Assembly: GCF_014287955.1 (NCBI RefSeq)
Contig: NZ_JACOPD010000004.1
Span: 124,001-188,000, forward strand
Reading direction: 5' to 3'
DNA length: 64,000 nucleotides
DNA from: Lachnospira hominis (ex Liu et al. 2021)
GTDB taxonomy: Bacteria; Bacillota; Clostridia; Lachnospirales; Lachnospiraceae
The position numbers and the translations under genes were made by a program. This document shows, piece after piece, positions 16,441-24,970 of the stretch; position 1 is the stretch's first letter, and every line of letters starts with the position of its first letter. The notes under the pieces are model-generated. The model was given only the letters and a program-made list of their open reading frames with translations, was not told the DNA's origin and ran no database searches.

Positions 16441-17807
16441 GTTTAGTGGAAAGATGTTGGATGATCACATCGAAGTTTTCTGTTATTGCAATTTTGATTA
16501 TTACAGGAATCTGTTTTGGTGTTTTTGTATATCCATATATGAAAAAGAAAAGGGAAGCTGCTCTGGTCAGTATTGTTTATATTGGAATTATGTCTGTGCT
16601 GTATCTGATACCGCAGCAGATTGGCAATTTTTCTGCATATATGCTGGGAGTTGTGGCTGCATTTCTTGTGATGTATGTACAGGACAGAAGAAACATTTAT
16701 CAGAAAATATTTCTTGCAGTGACATTTTTTTCTATCCGTTGGCTTGCGGTTGCAATGGCAGGCAGAATGGATGATTTTATAACAAAAGCTCTGGTTTTTG
16801 GGAATACGATTGCAGGAAGACAATGGCTACAATATATACTTTATGCTGGAACGAGAATTCTGGATATTGTGCTTTGTATCATTTTCCTTGCAGTCGCAAT
16901 CGGTCTGATCAATAAAGCATATGTATACAAAAATGATGAAATGAGCGTTAAAGAGCTGGTAATGCTTATCATACCTTCTCTTGTGGGAGTTACAGGGTAT
17001 GGTATTCTGCAATATTATCTGAATATTTATGAAAAAGATACAGGAAAGAGCCTGGCAGATACCTATGGATTTTATGGAACTTTAAGCTTCGTGCATTATT
17101 TTATCTCTATCATAGCAATTCTTGTTATGACTACGATGTTTCAAAACTGGAAGGTGGCACAGGAAGAACAGACAGGGCAGGAGCTGGTATTAAATCAGGT
17201 CAGTGATATGAAAAAGCATATCGGGGAAGTGGAAAAGCTGTATCAGGATATCCGCAGCCTGCGTCATGACATGGGGAATCATATACAGATGCTGGAACAT
17301 CTTGTGGCAGAGAATCATATGGATGATGCAGCAGAATATATGGAGCATTTGAAAAAGGAGTGGAATGAAATATCTCCTGAGATAAAAACGGGGAGTCCTG
17401 TCATTGATGTGATTCTGATGGAAAAGTTAAGAGAAGCAAAGGAAAAGCAGATTCGTTTTATATCAGATTTTCATTATCCAAAGGATACGAAATTAAATGC
17501 ATTTGATTTAAGCGTGATCTTAAACAATGCACTGGATAATTGCATGGAAAATGTAAGTGGAGAAAATCCTTATATCAGTCTCTCTTCTTTTCGGAAAAAC
17601 AGTATTTTTATGATAACCATAAAGAACAGATATGAGGGAGAGTTAAATTATAAGGACAGTGATCTGCCGGAAACAACGAAATCTGGTAAGGAGCATGGAA
17701 TTGGACTGCATAATATCCGGAGGGTTGCAAGGATGTATATGGGAGATATATTTTTAGAGCAGGAGAATCAGGAAGTGGTTCTAAGTATTATGTTACAGGT
17801 AGAATAA
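16437..17807 (+). CDS. AgrC-like sensor histidine kinase (GHKL ATPase)
   Basis: A 456-aa membrane kinase. About six transmembrane helices fill residues 15-240, followed by a short coiled segment, the phospho-acceptor H-box in RSLRHDMGNHIQML, and a GHKL ATPase domain with the N-box LSVILNNALDNCMEN and the G-box SGKEHGIGLHNIRRV. This is the AgrC/LytTR-partner class, which often senses peptides. No agrB or agrD gene is nearby. The start overlaps the regulator's stop by 4 nt. Confidence 0.88.
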   Translation: MSLVERCWMITSKFSVIAILIITGICFGVFVYPYMKKKREAALVSIVYIGIMSVLYLIPQQIGNFSAYMLGVVAAFLVMYVQDRRNIYQKIFLAVTFFSIRWLAVAMAGRMDDFITKALVFGNTIAGRQWLQYILYAGTRILDIVLCIIFLAVAIGLINKAYVYKNDEMSVKELVMLIIPSLVGVTGYGILQYYLNIYEKDTGKSLADTYGFYGTLSFVHYFISIIAILVMTTMFQNWKVAQEEQTGQELVLNQVSDMKKHIGEVEKLYQDIRSLRHDMGNHIQMLEHLVAENHMDDAAEYMEHLKKEWNEISPEIKTGSPVIDVILMEKLREAKEKQIRFISDFHYPKDTKLNAFDLSVILNNALDNCMENVSGENPYISLSSFRKNSIFMITIKNRYEGELNYKDSDLPETTKSGKEHGIGLHNIRRVARMYMGDIFLEQENQEVVLSIMLQVE

Positions 17808-17815
17808 GGACAAAA

Positions 17816-17858
17816 AGCACTAAGTAATCTGTGAAACATCAGAATATTTAGTGTTTTT
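17816..17858 (+). terminator. Probable terminator after the kinase gene
   Basis: CACTAA (17818-17823) pairs with TTAGTG (17848-17853), followed by six T. The stem is short, so this is a moderate call. Confidence 0.5.
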
Positions 17859-17865
17859 TATTTGC

Positions 17866-17894
17866 TTCACAACAAAAAAAGGGCGGTTCACAAC
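17866..17894 (+). promoter_or_regulatory. Second pair of LytTR-type boxes, before the FlxA-like gene
   Basis: TTCACAAC at 17866-17873 and 17887-17894, again 21 bp apart and with the same A-run and GG between them as at 15626-15654. This places the FlxA/FliD-like genes in the regulon of the adjacent LytTR system. A clear -10 hexamer was not found. Confidence 0.7.
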
Positions 17895-17992
17895 ATCACT
17901 GTTTATTGTAAAGAAAGATATGCCGAAAGAATCAGTAAAGAGAAATCATGTTGTACATATTTTTAAGGAAACGGATTTCAGAATTTAAGCTC

Positions 17993-18052
17993 AAGGAGGT
18001 CAAATCCTCTCCTCACCAAAGGGTTCGGATTTTGCCTCGCAAAACAAGGAGG
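17993..18052 (+). repeat. Single copy of the 53-bp Shine-Dalgarno-bounded element
   Basis: AAGGAGG at 17993 and 18046 (53 bp apart) bracket AAATCCTCTCCTCACC, GGGTTCGGATTTT and a TTTTGC-CTC-GCAAAA hairpin. The second AAGGAGG is the ribosome site for ATG 18059. It is almost identical to the units at 13341-13506. Confidence 0.85.
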
Positions 18053-18058
18053 ATTAAA

Positions 18059-18859
18059 ATGAGGATCAATGGATTTAGTGGGACAAATACGCAGACAGGA
18101 ACAATGGGAATGACACAGGGGAATGATTCTGTAAGTAAAAATATTCAGAATCAGATTGCAAATGCACAGCAGAAACTACAGGATTTATCATCGAATGAAG
18201 AAATGTCATTAGAGGATAAGATGAAAAAGCGTCAGGAGATACAGCAGGAGATTAACAATCTCAATCAGCAGTTAAGACAGCACCAGATTGAGCAGAGAAA
18301 GGAACAGCAGAGTAAAAATTCGTCATCTATGGATGATATGGTGGCTGGAACAAGTAACACTTCTAAAAAGAAAGACGCCGGATTGTCACAGGCAAGTATG
18401 CAGGCGATGCTCTGTGCAGATTCTTCCATGAAACAGGCAAAGGTGCAGGGAAGTATGGCAACACAGATACAGGGACGTGCCAGTGTGCTTGAATCTGAAA
18501 TCAAACAGGATGCCGGAAAAGGAAATACTGAGAAGAAGGAAGAAGAACTGGCAGAGCTGCAGGCAAAGGCACAGTCTGCGACAGCAGCACAGATGTCTAC
18601 ACTTGCAGATGCAAATAAATCAGTAGAAGAAGCTGCAAAAGCGGAGAACAGCAATACAGAAGACACTGCAACAAAGAACAATACTGATAAATCCGAAAAA
18701 ACACAGGAATCTGTGGGGGCTGCGGCAGAGGAGACAGACAGCGTAAAGAATACGGATATCAAAGGGGAAACACAGGTGACAGTAGAAACACCGACTCTGG
18801 AAAATGCACAGAATGCAACACAGCAGGCAGCGTATACACCGATTGATATTCGTTTATAG
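18059..18859 (+). CDS. FlxA-like coiled-coil protein
   Basis: A 266-aa, Gln/Ala/Ser-rich hydrophilic protein. Residues 20-90 form a coiled coil of the FlxA-like type (QIANAQQKLQDLSSNEEM, then EDKMKKRQEIQQEINNLNQQL). The rest is low-complexity and acidic. There is no signal peptide. The start is ATG 18059 because it follows AAGGAGG of the 53-bp element; the open frame extends upstream to 17948 without homology. FlxA proteins are linked to the flagellar regulon, but the function is unknown. LytTR boxes upstream suggest control by the adjacent two-component system, and the FliD-like gene follows after 21 bp. Confidence 0.65.
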   Translation: MRINGFSGTNTQTGTMGMTQGNDSVSKNIQNQIANAQQKLQDLSSNEEMSLEDKMKKRQEIQQEINNLNQQLRQHQIEQRKEQQSKNSSSMDDMVAGTSNTSKKKDAGLSQASMQAMLCADSSMKQAKVQGSMATQIQGRASVLESEIKQDAGKGNTEKKEEELAELQAKAQSATAAQMSTLADANKSVEEAAKAENSNTEDTATKNNTDKSEKTQESVGAAAEETDSVKNTDIKGETQVTVETPTLENAQNATQQAAYTPIDIRL

Positions 18860-18880
18860 TTGGTAAAGGAGAATGGTATT

Positions 18881-19636
18881 ATGTCAGAGATTAAGAGTTT
18901 TAGTGATTACACAAGTAAATATAACAGCAATGTAGATTATTCCGCATTATTTGGAGGAACTTCCGACAGTTCATCCGTAGGAAACACCAATATGCTTTCT
19001 GATTATGCTGCGATTAAAAACGGAAGCTATGGAAAACTTATGAAAGCATATTATGCAAAGCAGGATGCAGAAAAATTATCGGGGAAAGGCGATACTTCAC
19101 AGAAGCTTACACTGATGAAAACAAGTGCGGATTCCCTGAAAAAATCAGCAGATGCACTAAATGATGCGTCACTTTGGGAAAAAAAGAAAATAAAAAAGAA
19201 GGATGAAAAGACCGGGGAAGAAACAGAGGTAGTGGATTATGACTGGGATGCAATTACCAAAAAAGTGAAATCTTTTATTGATGATTATAATGATGTTGTT
19301 AAGGAGGCAGGAGAATCCAATACAAAAGATGTCCTTAGAAATGCTTCATGGATGACAGGCATGACAGACAAAACCAGTCATTTACTTTCTAAAATAGGTA
19401 TTACCATAGGAAAGGGGAATAAGTTGGAGCTGGATGAAGATGAATTGAAGAAAGCAGATATCAGTTCATTGAAAACGGTTTTTACAGGTTACAATTCCTT
19501 TGCAGGCAAAACAGCCCAGAAAGCAGCTGGTATATCAAATGCTGCGAATCGTGCAAGTGCGACTTATACAAACAATGGTACATATTCGAAAAAAGATTCC
19601 TCTCTAACGTCAAGTAAGATAGATAAGGAAGTATAG
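18881..19636 (+). CDS. Protein resembling the C-terminal part of a flagellar cap (FliD-like)
   Basis: A 251-aa soluble protein. Its central part (VKSFIDDYNDVVKEAGES, then TSHLLSKIGITIGKGNKLELDEDELKKA) follows the pattern at the C-terminal end of FliD filament-cap proteins, where 'IGI..-G-L-x-LDE..L' is conserved. The N-terminal hook-associating region of FliD is replaced by a Ser-rich segment, and the protein is much shorter than FliD. No other flagellar structural gene is present. Start ATG 18881 follows AAAGGAG; a TTG at 18860 is less likely. Confidence 0.55.
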   Translation: MSEIKSFSDYTSKYNSNVDYSALFGGTSDSSSVGNTNMLSDYAAIKNGSYGKLMKAYYAKQDAEKLSGKGDTSQKLTLMKTSADSLKKSADALNDASLWEKKKIKKKDEKTGEETEVVDYDWDAITKKVKSFIDDYNDVVKEAGESNTKDVLRNASWMTGMTDKTSHLLSKIGITIGKGNKLELDEDELKKADISSLKTVFTGYNSFAGKTAQKAAGISNAANRASATYTNNGTYSKKDSSLTSSKIDKEV

Positions 19637-19689
19637 GAATATTGTATGAGTGACTAATTTAAGTAAATGTATATCACTAATTAGTAAAC

Positions 19690-20203
19690 ATGAAAGTGAA
19701 TAGGCGATTAGCAAATCTGGCGGGATATGTTGTATGTCAGCAGACAAACGACGGTTCTAAATTCTTTCAAACAACTAATATGAAGAAGAATACAGCAGAA
19801 CAAAAAGAATATATAGATACTGCGGTATCTATGATTGAGAAAGCACAAAAAATATTTGGACGCATGCGTGGATTTGTATGCATGATTCAGACAATGAAAT
19901 TGTTAATTCGCAAGCAAATATGAAAAAGGCGAACCAATATTCTTTATGGCATGAAGTGTATGAGACAACAGGGTATGAATTTTATTCTAATAGATGGTTG
20001 GAATATGCTAAGAATGCTGCATACATGATGCAGTTAAGAAATGTATTGCCCAAATACAGAAAGGGAACTATAATGATGCTGTGAATAATAATCTAAATGA
20101 CAGACAGAGAACAGGTACAATATCAAGAAAAGATTACAGGGATATATTTCTGTATCTTTGTGGATTTATGATTAGGAGATATTTATCCGATTTTAGCAGA
20201 TAA
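19690..20203 (+). pseudogene. Decayed gene of unknown function, split over three frames
   Basis: A frame opening at 19690 (LAGYVVCQQTNDGSKFFQTT) passes near 19870 into a second frame (YSLWHEVYETTGYEFYSNR) and near 20045 into a third (KDYRDIFLYLCGFMIRRYL), ending with TAA at 20201-20203. Each piece looks like real coding sequence, and together they span about 170 codons. I do not recognise the family. It lies between the FliD-like gene and the lysozyme. Confidence 0.5.
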
Positions 20204-20242
20204 CTGGTTAATCACAAAATATGAATATTGGGAGCTTATGTT

Positions 20243-21772
20243 ATGAATAAATTTATAAAATTATTTAAGAAAGACAAAGACGAGTTCGGATATCTTACAG
20301 ACGAGCCGTTTGACATAAGAAAAATCATTCCTGTTGCGGCATTGCTTGCAGTGGCAATAATTGCAGTTGTTATAGTTGTTGTGATAAATTCCGGCAAAAA
20401 GAATAAGACAGCCGGAACGGTTGATGTTGTAACAGAGACTACAACTGCACAGAGTGTGACGCAGACAGGCAGTGCTTCTGATACGGCAACACTTTCTTCT
20501 GATGAAGAAAAGCAGGAAGACCCTCAGTATGAGGCCGACATGGGAATGTCAGATGAAGGAAGCGGTGCTTCGGTCACTCTTTCGGCGGGAGGCAATGAAA
20601 CGGCAGATACGACAATCGGCATAGATGTTTCTAAATATCAGGGAACTATAGACTGGGCGGAAGTAGCATCATCCGGCGTTGATTTTGCAATGATACGAGT
20701 CGGTTACAGAACACAGAAAACCGGTGTAATATATGCTGATACTAACGCAAAATATAACATGCAGCAGGCAGCAGCCAACGGAATAAAAGTCGGAGTATAT
20801 TTTTTCTCATCAGCGGTAAATGAGAGTGAAGCAATTGAAGAAGCTGGCTGGGTTGCAGATTATATTGCAAATTATAATATAACTTATCCTGTGGCATTTG
20901 ATTGTGAGGGTTTTGATTCGGCGGACAGCAGGCAGAATGGTATGTCTAATGATGACAGGACTAATGTTGCAGATGCATTTTTACAGGAAATATATTCAAG
21001 AGGTTACACTCCGATGTTTTATGCTTCAGCATCGCATCTTACAGGAAACAGCAGATGGAATACATCAACACTTGAAAATAATTATAAAATGTGGGTTGCA
21101 CAATATCCGTCAGTTCCTTATCCGGATACATCCTCAACATCTTATTCGGGAGCATGTGCAATGTGGCAGTATACAAGTAATGGAAATGTAAGCGGAATAA
21201 GCACAAATGTTGATATAAATGTTGCATATTTCGGATACAGCCAGAGTGCGGGAACGATGAGCGGTGAGACGGCTGCGGCTGCAAGTGCAGATGTTGAAGC
21301 AAATATGAATTTTACATCGGTAAATGATACTGTTACAGCAAAAGAATATGTAAGATTAAGAAATAAACCTAGTCAGGACACTGATTCAACAATAATTGCG
21401 ACATTAAATAACGGTGAGACGGTGACAAGAACAGGAATCAGTGACAGCGGCTGGTCAAGGCTTAACTATAACGGTCAGAATGTTTATGCTGTATCAAGCT
21501 ATCTTACAACCGATTTGTCCGCACCGACGCAGGCAGAAACACAGCAGTTTATGACTCAGTTTATAAGCTGCAATGATGAGGTAACTCCGAAAGATGAAGT
21601 TAATCTGAGGTCGAAGCCAAGTTATACGGATTCGGATTCGGTTGTTGTTGCGTCGGTTAAAAATGGAACGATTCTTACAAGGACAGGTTATAACAATGAA
21701 GTTGGCTGGTCGCGTGTTGTATACAATGGACAGACGCTTTATTGCATTACAAGTTATCTGATTGTGAAATAA
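20243..21772 (+). CDS. GH25 muramidase with two C-terminal SH3 domains
   Basis: A 509-aa envelope protein. A cytosolic tail is followed by one transmembrane helix (about 30-55), a Thr/Ser-rich linker, and a GH25 lysozyme domain (about 130-345: IGIDVSKYQGTIDWAEV, GVYFFSSAVNESEA, VAFDCEGFD with the catalytic Asp/Glu, WQYTSNG). Two bacterial SH3 repeats close the protein (EYVRLRNKPSQDTDS... and EVNLRSKPSYTDSDS...), which should bind the wall. It cleaves between MurNAc and GlcNAc and probably acts in wall remodelling. ATG 20243 follows GGGAG; an in-frame TTG at 20228 is weaker. Confidence 0.88.
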   Translation: MNKFIKLFKKDKDEFGYLTDEPFDIRKIIPVAALLAVAIIAVVIVVVINSGKKNKTAGTVDVVTETTTAQSVTQTGSASDTATLSSDEEKQEDPQYEADMGMSDEGSGASVTLSAGGNETADTTIGIDVSKYQGTIDWAEVASSGVDFAMIRVGYRTQKTGVIYADTNAKYNMQQAAANGIKVGVYFFSSAVNESEAIEEAGWVADYIANYNITYPVAFDCEGFDSADSRQNGMSNDDRTNVADAFLQEIYSRGYTPMFYASASHLTGNSRWNTSTLENNYKMWVAQYPSVPYPDTSSTSYSGACAMWQYTSNGNVSGISTNVDINVAYFGYSQSAGTMSGETAAAASADVEANMNFTSVNDTVTAKEYVRLRNKPSQDTDSTIIATLNNGETVTRTGISDSGWSRLNYNGQNVYAVSSYLTTDLSAPTQAETQQFMTQFISCNDEVTPKDEVNLRSKPSYTDSDSVVVASVKNGTILTRTGYNNEVGWSRVVYNGQTLYCITSYLIVK

Positions 21773-21855
21773 AAATATTGATATTTCTGCCAAAACAGCT
21801 CGAAATATAGTATAATATTAGAATATTAGTAAAAAACAGATTGGAGATAAAAGGT

Positions 21856-22158
21856 ATGATTAAACACGTAATTTTATGGAAATTAAAAGATGAACTTGGC
21901 AAAGAAGAAAAAGAAAGTGTAAAAAAAGGTATAAAGGAAGGACTTGAGGGACTTGCAGGCCAGATTCCGGGACTTATTGATGTCCATGTAAATATTAACG
22001 GGCTTGAGTCATCGACAGCTGATGTAATGCTTGATACAACATTTGAGAGTGTTGATGCATTAAAAGCATATGCTGTTAATCCTAAGCATGTTGCGGTTGC
22101 AGACGGTAAAGTAAGACCATATACAGCAATAAGATCATGCCTTGATTACGAAGTTTAA
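21856..22158 (+). CDS. Dabb-family (stress-responsive A/B barrel) protein
   Basis: A 100-aa protein with the dimeric alpha/beta-barrel pattern: MIKHVILWKLKDE at the start, a central helix (KKGIKEGLEGLAGQIPGL) and DVMLDTTFESVDALKAYAVNPKHV. Family members include small enzymes and proteins of unknown role. ATG 21856 follows GGAG. The membrane-protein gene begins 4 bp after its stop. Confidence 0.8.
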   Translation: MIKHVILWKLKDELGKEEKESVKKGIKEGLEGLAGQIPGLIDVHVNINGLESSTADVMLDTTFESVDALKAYAVNPKHVAVADGKVRPYTAIRSCLDYEV

Positions 22159-22162
22159 AAAA

Positions 22163-23329
22163 ATGCAGATATATTTAAAACCTATAATATCAGCGTGTTA
22201 TGTTTTTCCGGTTCTTGCATTGCTTTTTACAATACCATATATTTTGTATGAATATCACAAATATGGTTCTATACTTGTGTTGAGAACCGGAATTATATAT
22301 ACGTTTATATTTTATATGCTGACGTCATATTTTATGACAATACTGCCGCTCCCACCGCTTGATTCTGTATCATCTGACTCAGCGTGCATGCTGCTTGTGC
22401 CGTTTGATGCGGTTAAAAGAGTGATTGTAAATTCACATATTAATTTTAAAAGTCCGGCAACATATATTAATATATTCAGCTGTGCTGATTTCTGGCAGAT
22501 AATATTTAATATACTTTTATTACTGCCATTTGGAGTGTATCTGAGATATTATTTCAGAAGAAAATGGTGGCAGGTGCTTATAATGTCATTTGCTTACAGC
22601 CTCTTTTTTGAGCTTACACAGTTATCTGGTCTGTATGGAATATATAGATATCCATACAGATTTTTTGAGATTGATGACCTTATATGTAATACTCTTGGTG
22701 GAATGACTGGATATTTAATCACGCCGCTTTTTGTATTTTTTATACCCAAAAGAGAAAGATTGGATGAGATGGCATACAGTCGTGGTGAGATTGTATCAGA
22801 ATTCAGAAGAATTGTTGCGTGGATTATTGATATTGCATTGATAATTGCACCTGTTGTGGGCTTTTTTGTATTTAACAAAGAAATAATTATTAATATAATA
22901 TATGATTCACGTTATATCATGTGCATTTCGGCGTATGTAACAATTGTGTTTACTGTTGTTACAGCTGCATCAAAAGGCCGGACTGTTGGAAAAGCACTTG
23001 TTAATATAAGGCTTGTGAATGGCACAAATGAAAATATTATGGCTGACCGCACCAATTTTAAAGAAGTTGGAATTTTCAGGTTGTTTTTCAGATACATCAT
23101 ATTATATATGATAGAGCTTCCTTCACTTATATATGCATATGGCTTATATAAACTGACAGAAACAGCCACTGGCTGGGAATATGTGTTTTATGGCATCGGA
23201 TGCGGGATATTTATAATAATAGCGGCATATTTTGTCGTTGATCTGGTATTATGCCTTTTCAGCGATACCAGAAATATGATTTACGACAGAATCACGGGAA
23301 TAACGCACATGAATATGGTAAAAAAATAA
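22163..23329 (+). CDS. VanZ-like and RDD-domain membrane protein
   Basis: A 388-aa polytopic protein with two recognisable parts. Residues about 1-200 resemble VanZ (LPFGVYLRYYF, then FFELTQL and FEIDDLICNTLGGMTGY, the classic D-D-x-x-N-T-x-G motif). Residues about 215-380 resemble an RDD domain (RIVAWIIDIALI with the Arg/Asp pair, KGRTVGKALVNIRLV). Both occur in Gram-positive envelope proteins of unclear role; VanZ is linked to teicoplanin resistance. The start is either ATG 22163 or TTG 22142, neither with a strong ribosome site. Confidence 0.75.
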   Translation: MQIYLKPIISACYVFPVLALLFTIPYILYEYHKYGSILVLRTGIIYTFIFYMLTSYFMTILPLPPLDSVSSDSACMLLVPFDAVKRVIVNSHINFKSPATYINIFSCADFWQIIFNILLLLPFGVYLRYYFRRKWWQVLIMSFAYSLFFELTQLSGLYGIYRYPYRFFEIDDLICNTLGGMTGYLITPLFVFFIPKRERLDEMAYSRGEIVSEFRRIVAWIIDIALIIAPVVGFFVFNKEIIINIIYDSRYIMCISAYVTIVFTVVTAASKGRTVGKALVNIRLVNGTNENIMADRTNFKEVGIFRLFFRYIILYMIELPSLIYAYGLYKLTETATGWEYVFYGIGCGIFIIIAAYFVVDLVLCLFSDTRNMIYDRITGITHMNMVKK

Positions 23330-23360
23330 AAACAGGAGGTGCTAAGTGATTACAATAAAA

Positions 23361-23633
23361 AATAAATGAAAAAACAATTCCTGAACATGATATATTATGT
23401 GCAGGTTTTCCCTGTCAGGCATTTTCAATAAGTGGAAAACAACGCGGATTTGAAGACAGCAGGGGAACATTGTTTTTTGATGTCGCACGTATAGTAAAAG
23501 AAAAAAACCCAAAATTGTTTTTATGGAAAATGTTAAAAATTTTGAGACACATGATTACGGAAAGACATTAAGTGTTGTGAGTACAACTATGAAACAGCTC
23601 GGGTACAGGTTTTATAAAAAAGTATATGGGTAA
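23361..23633 (+). pseudogene. Fragment of a DNA (cytosine-5) methyltransferase
   Basis: The translation gives HDILCAGFPCQAFSISGKQRG, with the PCQ of motif IV at 23410-23418 (catalytic Cys), then GTLFFDVARIVKEKNPK. A one-base loss near 23515-23522 shifts the frame into MENVKNF, the ENV of motif VI, and the piece ends at TAA 23631-23633. Motifs I and VII-X and the target-recognition domain are absent, so it is inactive. No restriction endonuclease gene is nearby. Confidence 0.82.
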
Positions 23634-23659
23634 ATAATTGGCAAAGGAGAAATTTTGTT

Positions 23660-24916
23660 ATGCAAAAAAAAATAAGGAAAGTTATGTCAGTTTTTATGGT
23701 ATCTGCACTTCTGTTTTCAGGGTGTGGTATACATGGAACAGATAACGTTAAAAAAGAAGAGGACAACGAAAATAATAATATTGTAAAGCTTACTGTATGG
23801 AGCGAGAAAGATAATGTTGATACAACATCAAAAATGGTGGAGAGTTTTAAAGAACATTATAAAGATGAGGCACAATTTGATATTACAATTGGTGTTCAGG
23901 CAGATGCTAAAGTAAGAGATGTAATGCTTACAGATGTACATAATGGTGCAGATGTTTTTTCATTTCCTGATGATCAGCTTACATCACTTGTTGCAGGTGG
24001 TGTTCTGGTTGAGATACCTGATGCTGAAAAAGTAAAATCTGCTAATATTGAAGAATCGGTGAAAGCTGCTACGTTAGATGATAAAATATATGCATATCCT
24101 ATGACAGCTGATAACGGTTATTTTATGTACTATGATAAAAATTATTTTTCGGCTGATGATGTAAAGTCATTGGATAAAATGATGTCGGTAGCGGCATCAT
24201 CAGGAAAGAAGTTTGCCATGGAATTTAATTCGGGGTGGTACATGTATACATTTTTTGGTAATACAGGACTTAATTTATCAATTAATCCTGATGGCGTAAC
24301 TAATAAATGTAATTGGAATTCTGAATCTGGTGATATTAAAGGAACGGATATTAAATCAGCACTTTCAGCTATAGCATCAAATCCTGGTTTTGTAAGCATG
24401 CCTAATGGAGATATTGCGGCTGCAATGAAGTCAGGGGATGTTATAGCAGGTATAAGCGGTGTATGGGATGTTATGAATGTAAAAGCAATATATGGCGATA
24501 ATTATGGTGCATGTAAACTTCCGACATATACTGTTGCAGGCAAGGAAGTACAGATGTCTTCTTTTACCGGATATAAGATGATGGGGGTTAATGCATATTC
24601 AGAGAATAGGGACTGGGCATGCAGACTTGCGGACTGGATGACTAATGAAGATAATCAAAAACTGAGATTTAAAGAGCGTAATCAGGGACCGTCAAACATA
24701 AATGTGGCAGCTTCAGATGAAGTGAAAAAAGTTCCAGCAATACAAGCTGTAATTGAACAGTCTAAATATGGAACATTGCAGCGAGTTGGCAACAGTTTCT
24801 GGGATGCATGCAAAGATTTTGGCGATACGATATTGAGTGGAACTAATAATGGAATGACAGACCAGGAGCTTATGGATAAACTTGTTAATGGTATTACAGC
24901 ATCAACTATTAAGTGA
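23660..24916 (+). CDS. Orphan extracellular solute-binding lipoprotein (family 1)
   Basis: A 418-aa lipoprotein: signal peptide with lipobox LLFSGCG (Cys near residue 22), then a family 1 binding-protein fold (KLTVWSEKDNVDTTSKMVESF, DVFSFPDDQLTSLVAGG, AYPMTADNGYFMYYDKNYF, VIAGISGVWD). Relatives bind maltose and other oligosaccharides for ABC importers, but no permease or ATPase genes flank it. A chemoreceptor gene follows 54 bp downstream, which suggests that the ligand-bound protein is read by that receptor. AAAGGAGA precedes ATG 23660. Confidence 0.87.
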   Translation: MQKKIRKVMSVFMVSALLFSGCGIHGTDNVKKEEDNENNNIVKLTVWSEKDNVDTTSKMVESFKEHYKDEAQFDITIGVQADAKVRDVMLTDVHNGADVFSFPDDQLTSLVAGGVLVEIPDAEKVKSANIEESVKAATLDDKIYAYPMTADNGYFMYYDKNYFSADDVKSLDKMMSVAASSGKKFAMEFNSGWYMYTFFGNTGLNLSINPDGVTNKCNWNSESGDIKGTDIKSALSAIASNPGFVSMPNGDIAAAMKSGDVIAGISGVWDVMNVKAIYGDNYGACKLPTYTVAGKEVQMSSFTGYKMMGVNAYSENRDWACRLADWMTNEDNQKLRFKERNQGPSNINVAASDEVKKVPAIQAVIEQSKYGTLQRVGNSFWDACKDFGDTILSGTNNGMTDQELMDKLVNGITASTIK

Positions 24917-24970
24917 TGGCTTTTATGATATTACATTGCTGATATTAAGATAAGCAGAATGGAGACTTTT

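Noticed and set aside
18265..18762. 165-codon minus-strand frame opposite the FlxA-like gene
   Set aside because: Ser/Ala-rich antisense of a Gln/Ala-rich gene; no start signals.
23361..23633. Functional DNA methyltransferase
   Set aside because: Only about 90 codons, with a frameshift between motifs IV and VI and no target-recognition domain.
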